From Rhizobium sp. RM (lineage in GTDB: Bacteria > Pseudomonadota > Alphaproteobacteria > Rhizobiales > Rhizobiaceae): a stretch of DNA of 64,000 bases. A program made the translations under genes and the position numbers. The DNA is taken from positions 1 through 64,000 of the forward strand of contig NZ_JACAWV010000007.1 of the NCBI RefSeq assembly GCF_013390595.1. Reading direction: 5' to 3'. Position 1 is the stretch's first letter; every line of letters starts with the position of its first letter. Shown here in pieces: positions 45,601 to 53,296 of the stretch. The notes under the pieces were generated by a model, which was given only the letters and a program-made list of their open reading frames with translations, did no database searches and had not been told where the DNA came from.

Positions 45601-45779
45601 CTCAGGTAAATATCCTCTGGCGACGCACCAGGATAGGTCGTCGATACCGAGATCTGCGGCGGTGCAACGTTTGGATACTGGGCGATCGGCAGCATGGGGA
45701 TCGCAAGCAGACCCGCCAACATGATGAAGATCGCGACGACCCATGCGAAAATCGGGCGGTCAATAAAAAAGCGTGCCAT
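42645..45779 (-). CDS. RND multidrug efflux transporter (AcrB/MexB/AmeB family)
   Basis: A 1044-residue HAE1-type inner-membrane pump. The beginning MARFFIDRPIFAWVVAIFIM is diagnostic; the large periplasmic loops contain YPGASPEDIYLSVTRPIEEE and GMRVEQAGTSFLMM; the transmembrane relay has VDDAIVVVENVERIM (Asp-Asp) and later GLSAKNAILIIEFAKDLR (Lys). Length equals AcrB. It exports drugs by proton exchange with the adaptor encoded 14 bp upstream. No outer-membrane channel gene is adjacent, so it must borrow a TolC-like partner. Confidence 0.95.
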   Translation of the reverse strand: MARFFIDRPIFAWVVAIFIMLAGLLAIPMLPIAQYPNVAPPQISVSTTYPGASPEDIYLSVTRPIEEELNGVPGLIYFESTSESSGRISINVTFAPGTNIGEAQVEVQNRIARVEPRLPQAVTQQGMRVEQAGTSFLMMVALTSVDGNTDAIGLGDYLSRNVVGEIRRVPGVGSAQLFATQRSMRIWMDPDKMLGLKLTSADVIGAIQAQNSQVAAGRIGASPNPVGQQISATVNVQGQLTSPEAFGSIVLRANPDGSSVRLRDVARVEVGGESYNFSSRLNGKPSAAIGVQLSPTGNALQTSEGVRATMEELSQYFPPGIEFEIPYDTSPFVKVSIEKVIHTLIEAMILVFVVMFLFLQNIRYTIIPTLVVPVALLGTCAIMYVSGFSINVLTMFAMVLAIGILVDDAIVVVENVERIMAEEHLSPKEATRKAMGQISGAIIGITLVLTAVFVPMAFFPGAVGIIYQQFSLTMVVSILFSGFLALSLTPALCATFLKPITGGHHEKRGFFGWFNRGFDKASHRYSSSVSAIIKRSGRFMLIYVALLVGLGWAFLQLPKSFLPNEDQGYLIVDVQAPAEASSERTLQTIQQIEKIFMEEPAVERVIAVTGFSFSGSGQNAGLAFATLKDWSERGPEDSAAAISARVNGKLWGLPDAMSFALSPPPIQGLGNSSGFTFRLQDRSGAGQTALSAAGGQLMAAARQSPVLAGLRIEGMPDAAQVNLIIDREKANTFGVTFSDINATISANMGSSYVNDFPNAGRMQRVTVQAEQGQRMKTADLLNLNVRNANGGMVPMASFASVEWVRGPSQVVGYNGYPSIRISGQAAPGFSSGDAIAEMERLAKELPTGFGFEWTGQSLQEIQSGSQAPALIGLSVLFVFLLLAALYESWTIPLSVMLVVPLGVIGSVAAVMLRGMSNDVYFMVGLIAIIGLSAKNAILIIEFAKDLRAEGKSIYDATVEAAHLRFRPILMTSLAFSLGVLPMAIASGASAASQNAIGTGVLGGMISATVLAIFFVPAFFVFIMKIFGGKQKDSQITADAPSPAE

Positions 45780-45793
45780 TTGGCCAGTCCTTG

Positions 45794-46969
45794 TTAGTTC
45801 GTGGCCGGGGCAGCGGAACCTGCATTTGCCTCAACGGCATCTGTCCATGGCTCCGGCTTGACCTTGGCGCCTGGCGCCGTTTTCTGGAAACCTTCTGCAA
45901 CAACCCGATCGCCGGTGTTGATGCCTTCGGAAATAACCCAGCGGTCACCGACGGCGCGATCCACGCTGACGCGACGCTGCTCCACAGTGTCTTCGGCGTT
46001 AACGACAAGCACGCTTGCCTGCCCGCCTGCATCGCGTTGCACCGCTTGCTGTGGAACTGCGATTGCCGCTTTCTGGATGCCCTGCTGGATCTGCACACGA
46101 ACATACATGCCAGGAAGGAGGTCACCGTGAGGATTGGGGAATTCGCCGCGCAAGGTTACCTGCCCCGTAGTTTCGTCGACGGCGGCCTCGGAAAACAGAA
46201 GCCGGCCTGCGACGGGATAACGGCTTCCGTTATCGAAAAGGAGATTGACCTCGGCTTCATTTGGCCCGGTCATCAGCTGTCCATCCTGGAGTGCCTTACG
46301 CAACCGGATGAGGTCAGCCGCAGGTTGGGTAAAGTCCGCATAGATCGGATCAAGCTGCTGGATGGTCGCAAGATTTTCGGATCCGGTAGCACTGACCAGC
46401 GCCCCTTCCGTAATGAGCGCCCTACCAATGCGGCCGGAAATCGGTGCAGTTACATTGGCATACTGAAGATTGAGCCTTGCCTCGGCAACGCCAGCCTCAG
46501 CGACAGCAACTTCGGCGTCCGCTTGTGCAAGCATGGCGATCGCATTGTCGAATTCCTGCTGAGAGGCAACATTCGAGCGTCGCAACTGCTGCTGTCGGTC
46601 AGAGGTTTGGCGCGCTTGTAGTTGCGCAGCCTGTGCGCGTCTGAGAGTAGCTTCCGCGCTGTCGACACGAACCTGGAACGGAGCTGGATCGATCTTGTAG
46701 AGGACATCTCCTTCCTTCACCAGAGAGCCCTGCTCAAAGACGCGTTCGACGATAATTCCCGAAACGCGTGGCCGGACCTCGGCGAGCCTGGTCGGAGCGA
46801 TACGACCCGGCAAGTCGTTAGTGATCGGAAGCTCTTCCTGTTGTGCCGTTACAACCTTGACGACACCCGGCGGCGGCGCACCTGGGGCAGACGCCGTCTC
46901 CTCGCTGCACCCCGCCAGCGCCACGCCCGCCAAAAGCACCGCGAAAACCTGCCCCATTCTCTTCGCCAT
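45794..46969 (-). CDS. RND efflux adaptor lipoprotein (AcrA/MexA family)
   Basis: A 391-residue membrane-fusion protein with a lipoprotein signal (MGQVFAVLLAGVALAGCSEE, lipobox LAGC). Motifs: LPGRIAPTRLAEVRPRVSGI in the lipoyl-like barrel, a helical hairpin (RAQAAQLQARQTSDRQQQLR), and the C-terminal beta domains (LRGEFPNPHGDLLPGMYVRV, GDRVVAEGFQKTAPGAKVKP). Of two adjacent ATGs the second (46969) has the better spacing from GGAG. First gene of the efflux operon. Confidence 0.93.
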   Translation of the reverse strand: MAKRMGQVFAVLLAGVALAGCSEETASAPGAPPPGVVKVVTAQQEELPITNDLPGRIAPTRLAEVRPRVSGIIVERVFEQGSLVKEGDVLYKIDPAPFQVRVDSAEATLRRAQAAQLQARQTSDRQQQLRRSNVASQQEFDNAIAMLAQADAEVAVAEAGVAEARLNLQYANVTAPISGRIGRALITEGALVSATGSENLATIQQLDPIYADFTQPAADLIRLRKALQDGQLMTGPNEAEVNLLFDNGSRYPVAGRLLFSEAAVDETTGQVTLRGEFPNPHGDLLPGMYVRVQIQQGIQKAAIAVPQQAVQRDAGGQASVLVVNAEDTVEQRRVSVDRAVGDRWVISEGINTGDRVVAEGFQKTAPGAKVKPEPWTDAVEANAGSAAPATN

Positions 46970-47296
46970 CATTCGCTCCGAATTCAAAAAAAAATACACA
47001 AATTGTTACATACATTCTAACACGTATGTAAAATTTAACAATTGACCTTTCGCAGTGCAGCAGAAGTCTCACAGCCTTGTGAAAGGCAGTGAGAGCCCTT
47101 CTGTCATCCAAGGTATGAAAAGGGAGCTTTGAAATTGACGCAAGGTAAAGCGAGCACGCGTGACCGGGCCACCCGAAATTGAGACAATCGCAAGAACTCG
47201 TTGGAAATTAACGGAAAAAATTCATGTAAATTCGCGCTTCTTGGAAACCAAGAAGAGTGAAACGCTCACAGCACTACTCGTGGTATGCGGTAAAGG
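46970..47296. other. Promoter region of the efflux operon
   Basis: A 327 bp gap. It contains the candidate TetR operator (47006-47031) close to the efflux start. The remainder up to the stop of the diguanylate cyclase gene at 47297 has no convincing coding sequence or terminator; a plus-strand open frame at 47160-47390 runs antisense into the cyclase and is rejected. Confidence 0.55.
47006..47031. promoter_or_regulatory. Putative TetR operator of the efflux operon
   Basis: TTACATAC, ten bases, GTATGTAA: a perfect 8 bp inverted repeat, 37 bp upstream of the adaptor start codon. AcrR/TtgR-type repressors bind long palindromes rich in TACAT, so the TetR protein at 41905-42528 is the likely ligand. 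Confidence 0.65.
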
Positions 47297-48802
47297 CTAT
47301 CGCTTCAGAGACAAATTCCGCTCTGTGACGATCGGCTGTTTGACATCATCTGATGGCTCAGCGGCGAGGCGCGCCCGCGCGGCAGCATAATAGGCCTTCT
47401 TCTGTTCGTACATGCTGATGTCGGCACGCCGAACCAGCGATTCCATTGTTTCGCCTGCCTCGCTGGTCGCCACACCCAACGAGATACTGAGAGGCGCACT
47501 GGAATAAAACTGGTTGTTGATTTTCAGGAGTTCGTTGATCGTATCCACGACCGATGCTGCAATCTGCTTATCGGCTCCGGGCAAGAGGATTGCGAATTCA
47601 TCGCCACCGATGCGAGCCGCATGGTTTGGCGCTTTTGCCACACCATTCAGGACCTCGCCGACGCGACGGAGAAGCGAGTCCCCCGCGTCGTGCCCGAGAC
47701 TATCGTTGGCGTCCTTCAACCCATTCAGATCGATAACGATGGCGGAGACCGGGCGAAGCGAATTTCGCTCCAGCCGGTTGAGTTCCTCTGAATAAAATGC
47801 CCGGTTATGGAGTTTGGTCAGCACGTCATGCTTGCCGAGATATTCAAGGTAAGCCTCAGCCTTCTTGCGGGCTGTAATATCCGTCAAGGCAACCTGAACA
47901 AGCGACCAATCGTGTTCATGCCCGGGAAACACGGAGAAATGCAGCAGCACGTTCCTCATCGAACCGTCAAGCGCGTAGTTCACCACCTCGCGATGATGAT
48001 TGAGGTTCTCGTTCCAGAGCTCCATCAGCTGCTCGCGGAATGGTTTTTCCATCTCGTCACGGAAGATATCGCGAAGTCGCTGTAGAAGTACCTGGCGATC
48101 CGGAGCGCAAAACAGGTCGAGCGTCGCCTGGTTTACGTCAATCACCCTAATCTCGCTCATGCACTGGCGGACGAATTCCGGATGGACATCCATAAACACG
48201 CGGAAATCGACGATCCCACGATCGCGCACTTCATCGATAAGGCGCTTGATCCGGGAGAAATCCTCCACCCACAGAGATACAGGCGAGTGCTGGAAAAGAC
48301 CCTCTGCATAATGACGGTTGAACCGCTCCCGACGTCGGGCTTCTTCACGCTCCGTCACGTCTTCCGTTGTCAACAGAAGACGGGCGAGCGTCTCCTCGTG
48401 CCCCGGAACGACCGTCGCCTTCAGCTGGATATCGAGCCGTTTGCCGCCGATGGAATAGTTGACCGCATTACTGGTGAATTCTGACTTCCCGTCCCAGAGC
48501 TCAGAAAGCTCGTTGACATGGCTTTCAAGCATGTCGTCGCGGAAAATCCGGTGGAGGTTATCAATAAGGTGCTGCCGATCGTTTGCTTCGAAAAGCTCGA
48601 GTGTTCTCGGATTGACGTCCAAAACCCGAATTTTCTGGGAGCAAGTCGCCACCCGCGATTTATCCTCAAGCAGGAAACCGCGTAGGTCTTCGACACCTTC
48701 TGCACGCCAGCGGTCGAATTGCTGTTTTACGTCGCTGAAATCCTCGATCCACATCGCTACAGGCGCGAGATTGAAGACATTGGTATCGCTTGTCTCACTC
48801 AT
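47297..48802 (-). CDS. Tandem PAS diguanylate cyclase
   Basis: A 501-residue protein with two related PAS-type sensor units (about 10-150 and 165-310) followed by a GGDEF domain (LGKHDVLTKLHNRAFYSEEL, RIGGDEFAILL). The sensor units are internal duplicates: each has an IRV-x-DVN-x-x-TL-x-LF core and an RDIFRDEM or HRIFRDDM segment. GGDEF is intact, so it should make c-di-GMP; the inhibitory RxxD is absent. No membrane segment. Start at ATG 48802 (SETSDTNVFNLAP); TTG three codons earlier is possible. Confidence 0.9.
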   Translation of the reverse strand: MSETSDTNVFNLAPVAMWIEDFSDVKQQFDRWRAEGVEDLRGFLLEDKSRVATCSQKIRVLDVNPRTLELFEANDRQHLIDNLHRIFRDDMLESHVNELSELWDGKSEFTSNAVNYSIGGKRLDIQLKATVVPGHEETLARLLLTTEDVTEREEARRRERFNRHYAEGLFQHSPVSLWVEDFSRIKRLIDEVRDRGIVDFRVFMDVHPEFVRQCMSEIRVIDVNQATLDLFCAPDRQVLLQRLRDIFRDEMEKPFREQLMELWNENLNHHREVVNYALDGSMRNVLLHFSVFPGHEHDWSLVQVALTDITARKKAEAYLEYLGKHDVLTKLHNRAFYSEELNRLERNSLRPVSAIVIDLNGLKDANDSLGHDAGDSLLRRVGEVLNGVAKAPNHAARIGGDEFAILLPGADKQIAASVVDTINELLKINNQFYSSAPLSISLGVATSEAGETMESLVRRADISMYEQKKAYYAAARARLAAEPSDDVKQPIVTERNLSLKR

Positions 48803-48939
48803 CCGATGCAATCTTCTTTCTCACGTCGACGCCCCACTGCCGTTCGTCTTGATGGGCAAGCAAAGACTTCGCGCCAACCCAATTCATGACCGTCACCAAC
48901 TGCGGCAAGCGCCCAGTTGGCATCGGTCGGCAACGTCCG

Positions 48940-49755
48940 TCACCAGAGTTTAACGTGACGATTGACGTCCTTGTAAAGCAAATAACGGAACCTGCCGGGT
49001 CCGCCCGCGTAACAGGCCTGCGGGCAATAGGCGCGCAGCCACATGAAGTCTCCTGCCTGCACCTCCACCCAGTCTTCATTCAGACGATAGACTGCCTTGC
49101 CCTCCAGCACATAGAGGCCGTGCTCCATGACGTGCGTTTCCATGAAAGGAATGGTCGCACCCGGCTCGAATGTTACGATATTAAGGTGCATGTCGTACCG
49201 AACGTCGGATGGATCGATAAAGCGCGTTGTCGCCCACTTTCCGTCCGTGTCCGGCATTGCAGACATGGTGTGATCGTCTTCATGAGTGAAGATCGCTGGT
49301 GGCGGTTCGATGCCGTCTACAGCCTGGAATGCCTTGCGCACCCAGTGGAATTTTACAGCGACGCTCCCGCTATTATGGAGCTTCCATGTCGAGCCTGCCG
49401 GCAGAAATGCGAATGACCCGGCGCGGAGTGCGTGCGTCTTGCCATCAAATTCGATTGTCATCTCACCGTCGACGACGAAGATTGCCGCCTCGGCGCGCTG
49501 ATCGGGCTCTGGCCGGTCACTGCCGCCGCCTGGCGAGACCTCGACAATGTACTGCGCAAAAGTCTCCGAAAATCCGGTCATCGGCCTTGCGATGATCCAG
49601 GCACGCGTTTCCGTCCAGTGAGGCAAAACGCTCGTCACAATATCGGACATCACAGTTTTCGGAATAACGGCGTAAGCCGTCTTGAAGACAGCCTTGCTCG
49701 AGAGCAGTTCACTCTGCCCTGGCAAGCCACCCATTTCCGAATAGTATTTGCTCAT
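48940..49755 (-). CDS. allE: (S)-ureidoglycine aminohydrolase
   Basis: A 271-residue bicupin. ATG 49755 opens SKYYSEMGGLPGQSELLSSK, the usual start of the family. The second cupin carries the metal ligands in THVMEHGLYVLEG (with the preceding Glu) and PQACYAGG, as in known manganese-dependent enzymes. It converts (S)-ureidoglycine to (S)-ureidoglycolate and ammonia in purine-ring breakdown. No allantoin genes are adjacent, but an AllD-like dehydrogenase lies at 53297. A longer reading upstream has no support. Confidence 0.9.
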   Translation of the reverse strand: MSKYYSEMGGLPGQSELLSSKAVFKTAYAVIPKTVMSDIVTSVLPHWTETRAWIIARPMTGFSETFAQYIVEVSPGGGSDRPEPDQRAEAAIFVVDGEMTIEFDGKTHALRAGSFAFLPAGSTWKLHNSGSVAVKFHWVRKAFQAVDGIEPPPAIFTHEDDHTMSAMPDTDGKWATTRFIDPSDVRYDMHLNIVTFEPGATIPFMETHVMEHGLYVLEGKAVYRLNEDWVEVQAGDFMWLRAYCPQACYAGGPGRFRYLLYKDVNRHVKLW

Positions 49756-49927
49756 GCTTTCGTTCCATTCCCCAAATGTTGTTGCAAAACCCTTATGCGC
49801 GGCGTGACCATTAGGCAACGACAATATCGATTGAACGAGGTCGTATGCGGCCTCAGTTGCCGACGGGCAAAGGATGAAATGCAAATGCAGGCGCTCCCCC
49901 TCGCCCGCTACCTGATGCTTCTTTCGA

Positions 49928-50974
49928 TCAGTCTTTCTTGCGGATCGTCGCGTAAACGATGTTGTGGTTCTCACCGAAGAAAACCTCCGCCTCAACCGAC
50001 GACGGCTCAGCGCTTTCGTTGACGATCTTCCACATATCCGCCTTCGAACGAAGCAGGAGCGCCCAGTTCATGAAGGTCTCCATATATCCATCAACAACAA
50101 TATCCTCGGAGAAATTGGCGAACAGGAACATCCCGCCCGGTTTGAGCATCTCCATGCACCGTTTCGTCAACTTGATGGCGACCTTGTCGTTAAGGTAGTC
50201 GTAGAGCCCAGCGGCGTAGATGAAGTCGAACGTACCGAGTTCTTGTGAGCGCAACACAATATCCCGGACGGATCCATCAATCGCCTCAATGCAGGTGCCG
50301 TGGAAATCACGCATCACGGATCCAACACTGATAGGATCCTGATCGAGCGCCACCCACCGCTTGATCCGCTTCTCCTTGAGTGCTGTCGAGTTATTCGCCT
50401 CGCGTAGATGCCCCGATGCGATGGTAAGGATTTCCGCATCCCCTGCATGCCGCTCGGCAGCCTCGTCAACGAAGCGTGTCAGGAGATCGCGTCGCTCACG
50501 CACCGCAACCGAAGAACTCGCGTCCTTGGTGTAGTCATAAAGAGCAGCCCCAACCGGCGAGGCATTACGGACCAAGCCGGCAACACTCTCATGGCCGTAG
50601 ATGAAATCGAGAAGCTGGGCATCCCCCGAGTAACCCCGAGGTTTTTCGAACGACCAGCGGGTGAAGGGATCTTCGAGAAAAAAATCAGAAATGGCGTGAT
50701 TCTGAACGATCGGAATGAGTTCGGCCCACACGCTTGAGTGGATTTTGTCGCGCAAACCATGTAGCGCGCCCGCCGTGAAGTGTATTACTTCCTGGGCGGC
50801 AAGACCCTTTTCAATTTGCTGCTGTGCCATTTCGAGAATGAGGGCAATTTCTGCTTTTGCGACAATAAAATTGTCGTCGAATGATTCCGTTCTGCTCGAG
50901 AAAATTTCTTTTGCTACAGTATCAGGGGTAATGAGACTTTGGCCGTCCAGATTTCTTTTCTTTATCTGCTTCAC
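49928..50974 (-). CDS. Class I SAM-dependent methyltransferase-like protein
   Basis: A 348-residue protein. A helical N-terminal domain (about 1-150) precedes a Rossmann methyltransferase fold: EILTIASGHLREANN as a modified motif I, WVALDQDPISVG as motif II, FDFIYAAGLYDYLND and KPGGMFLFANFSED. The glycine-rich loop reads ASGHLRE in place of GxGxG, which may alter cofactor binding. GTG 50974 has GGAGG five bases ahead and is preferred over ATG 51007. Divergent from a membrane GGDEF-EAL gene; function unknown. Confidence 0.75.
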   Translation of the reverse strand: MKQIKKRNLDGQSLITPDTVAKEIFSSRTESFDDNFIVAKAEIALILEMAQQQIEKGLAAQEVIHFTAGALHGLRDKIHSSVWAELIPIVQNHAISDFFLEDPFTRWSFEKPRGYSGDAQLLDFIYGHESVAGLVRNASPVGAALYDYTKDASSSVAVRERRDLLTRFVDEAAERHAGDAEILTIASGHLREANNSTALKEKRIKRWVALDQDPISVGSVMRDFHGTCIEAIDGSVRDIVLRSQELGTFDFIYAAGLYDYLNDKVAIKLTKRCMEMLKPGGMFLFANFSEDIVVDGYMETFMNWALLLRSKADMWKIVNESAEPSSVEAEVFFGENHNIVYATIRKKD

Positions 50975-51279
50975 ATGAGCCTCCAGCGTTAACGCATTGT
51001 TAACCATACGTTTCTGGGACAGCGAAGGCCACTCGCTTTCAACTTTTACACATAGTACGAATTTGTTTGGCCCTGATCGTGCCATTTTGGTCACACTCGA
51101 ACTGTGCCAAAATGCACCTTCAAAATTTAGCAAAACTTAATGCGGCGACCGTATGTTGCGTTTGCCGCTCATTGAGTGATCGTACCCATGGGAGGAACTG
51201 GGAGGCATTCAAGACGCCTGCTAAAATACACGGGAAAGTGGAAGATAGAGGCGCCAGCCCACAGTTTTACTAAAACAAC
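50975..51279. other. Intergenic region between the methyltransferase and the GGDEF-EAL gene
   Basis: Divergent promoter region of about 305 bp. No gene, hairpin or operator could be assigned with confidence. Two GGGAGG purine runs at 51191-51212 resemble ribosome sites but are not followed by a coding sequence. Confidence 0.4.
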
Positions 51280-51291
51280 ATGGGAACGTGC

Positions 51292-53286
51292 ATGAAGCAC
51301 AACTACGGAGATGTGACAGGCTTACAGAGCCATCGACAGGTTGATGGACAACTGTACGAGGAACTTCTTGCTCTATACCAGCAAGAAGGCGAAAGAACGC
51401 GTCGAGGCTCTATTCGCCAGGGTCTCTGGATAGCCGTTGTTGTCTATATTCTTTTTGTCGTCACCGATGCCATTCTGATCCCCGACGTAACTATATACAC
51501 ATTCGTCTCGCGTATGCTTGTCGGCGCAGCGTCGCTGGCAACCCTTGAAATACAATTTCGGCGGAGGGCGAAGACTGCCTCACTCGACCTGACCTGCGCC
51601 GCGGCGTTGATCATGGGTTACATTGGCTGGCTAGTACCCGCGCTTTTGACGGAATACGTCGAAAACATGTCTTATTACATGGTGTTCGGCGCAATCTTCA
51701 TGATGGGCGCTAACCTGTTCTTCAGTTTCCGCTTCTTTCTTTCCCTGATATCGTCCGGCATTATCCTTTTTACTTATTTTCTGGCACTGACCCTCTTTCC
51801 TGAGGACATATTCTACAAGGTCGCATTCGGTACGTTCTACATTTCCTGTTTTGTCTTCACCTCCTATGTGAACTGGAACCTGAACCGCGAACGGTATCAT
51901 GTCTTCCTCAATGCCCAGGAAGCAAAGTCACAGCAGAAAGCAGCTGAGGAACGGGGACTGGCCCTCCTAAGGCTTTCCCACACAGACTCCCTCACCGGAC
52001 TTGAAAACCGGCGCGCGGTCGATCAGCGCCTACGACTTCTCTGGGAAAACTGGGGTAAAAAGTCAGAGGGTTTTGCTGTCCTTCTCATCGATGTCGACTT
52101 CTTCAAGAAATACAACGATTGCTACGGTCATCAGGAAGGCGACCGCTGCCTGATCACCGTTGCAAATGCGTTGCAGGATGCGATCGCCGATTTCGGCGCA
52201 TCGATCGGGCGTTACGGGGGTGAGGAATTCATCGTTCTCGTCCCGTTCAAGTCCAGGCAGCAGGTCGGTGAACTGGCAGAGATCATTCGCCACACTGTCG
52301 AAGACCTCTCACTTGAGCATGAGCAGCGCAGGGACGGGACGTTCGTCGTCACTGTCAGCATTGGCGCGTCCTTCACACGCCAAAACCCGGATGCCAAACT
52401 TGAAAAGGTGATCAACGAGGCTGACAGGGCTCTCTATATTGCCAAGGCGAATGGTCGAAACTGCATGAAGCTGTTCGATCCGAACGACCCTCAAACGAGC
52501 GACGAGACGGAAAACATCGCCGCGCTCCTCAAAATCGCGATTAACGAGAACCTCGTCTCACTTGTCTATCAGCCGATCCAGAACATGCGGACGAACGAAA
52601 TCGAGGGCGCCGAGGCCTTGATGCGCTTGCGCTTGCTTGACGGCACTCCCATTCCACCAAGCTTGTTCATCCCGATCGCTGAGCGGACCGGCATCATCAA
52701 CGACCTCGGTCTCTGGACGATCCGCACCGTCTGCCGTCAGATCTTGACGGATGACAACGTGCGCGTGATCAGCGTCAACGTTTCACCAATGCAGCTCAAG
52801 AATCCCGGTTTTGCGACATCTGTCGCTGCCATCCTCGTCGAGGCGGGAATATCTGGTTCGCGCCTCGCCTTCGAAATCACCGAAGGCCTGGAAATGGAGA
52901 TGCATTCAGATGTCCTGCGGTGCATCAGCGACCTGAAAACACTGGGTATCAACATCTGGCTCGATGACTTCGGAACTGGATTTGCGGGACTTTCCTGGTT
53001 GCGCATCACCGACTTTGACACGGTCAAGATCGACCGCTCGTTCCTGCACGACAGCGAAACCCCTCGCGGAAGAGCGATGCTACAGGACATGATAAGACTT
53101 GTCCGCAATCGCGGTCACAAGATCCTTATCGAAGGCGTCGAGACGCGCGAACAACTCGCATTGTCACGTGCTCTCCAAATCGATTATGCACAGGGCTATT
53201 TCATTGGACGACCTGAGCCCTTGGAGCAATTCCGTGCAGAGCGGCGCCGTTACGCCAGACCCACGGGGCTCGTAAGACCGGCCTGA
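51292..53286 (+). CDS. Membrane-anchored GGDEF-EAL protein
   Basis: A 664-residue protein. Six hydrophobic segments fill about residues 45-200 (LWIAVVVYILFVVTDAILIP, then AALIMGYIGWLVPALL, YYMVFGAIFMMGANLFFSFR), followed by a GGDEF domain (DSLTGLENRRAVDQRL, RYGGEEFIVLV) and an EAL domain with apparently complete catalytic residues (AEALMRL, NVSP, EITEGLE, DDFGTGFAGL, KIDRSF, EGVET, AQGYFIG). No RxxD inhibitory site. ATG 51292 has GGGAACG at the right distance; ATG 51280 is possible. Ends 10 bp before a convergent dehydrogenase gene. Confidence 0.9.
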   Translation: MKHNYGDVTGLQSHRQVDGQLYEELLALYQQEGERTRRGSIRQGLWIAVVVYILFVVTDAILIPDVTIYTFVSRMLVGAASLATLEIQFRRRAKTASLDLTCAAALIMGYIGWLVPALLTEYVENMSYYMVFGAIFMMGANLFFSFRFFLSLISSGIILFTYFLALTLFPEDIFYKVAFGTFYISCFVFTSYVNWNLNRERYHVFLNAQEAKSQQKAAEERGLALLRLSHTDSLTGLENRRAVDQRLRLLWENWGKKSEGFAVLLIDVDFFKKYNDCYGHQEGDRCLITVANALQDAIADFGASIGRYGGEEFIVLVPFKSRQQVGELAEIIRHTVEDLSLEHEQRRDGTFVVTVSIGASFTRQNPDAKLEKVINEADRALYIAKANGRNCMKLFDPNDPQTSDETENIAALLKIAINENLVSLVYQPIQNMRTNEIEGAEALMRLRLLDGTPIPPSLFIPIAERTGIINDLGLWTIRTVCRQILTDDNVRVISVNVSPMQLKNPGFATSVAAILVEAGISGSRLAFEITEGLEMEMHSDVLRCISDLKTLGINIWLDDFGTGFAGLSWLRITDFDTVKIDRSFLHDSETPRGRAMLQDMIRLVRNRGHKILIEGVETREQLALSRALQIDYAQGYFIGRPEPLEQFRAERRRYARPTGLVRPA

Positions 53287-53296
53287 TTAGGCTTGA

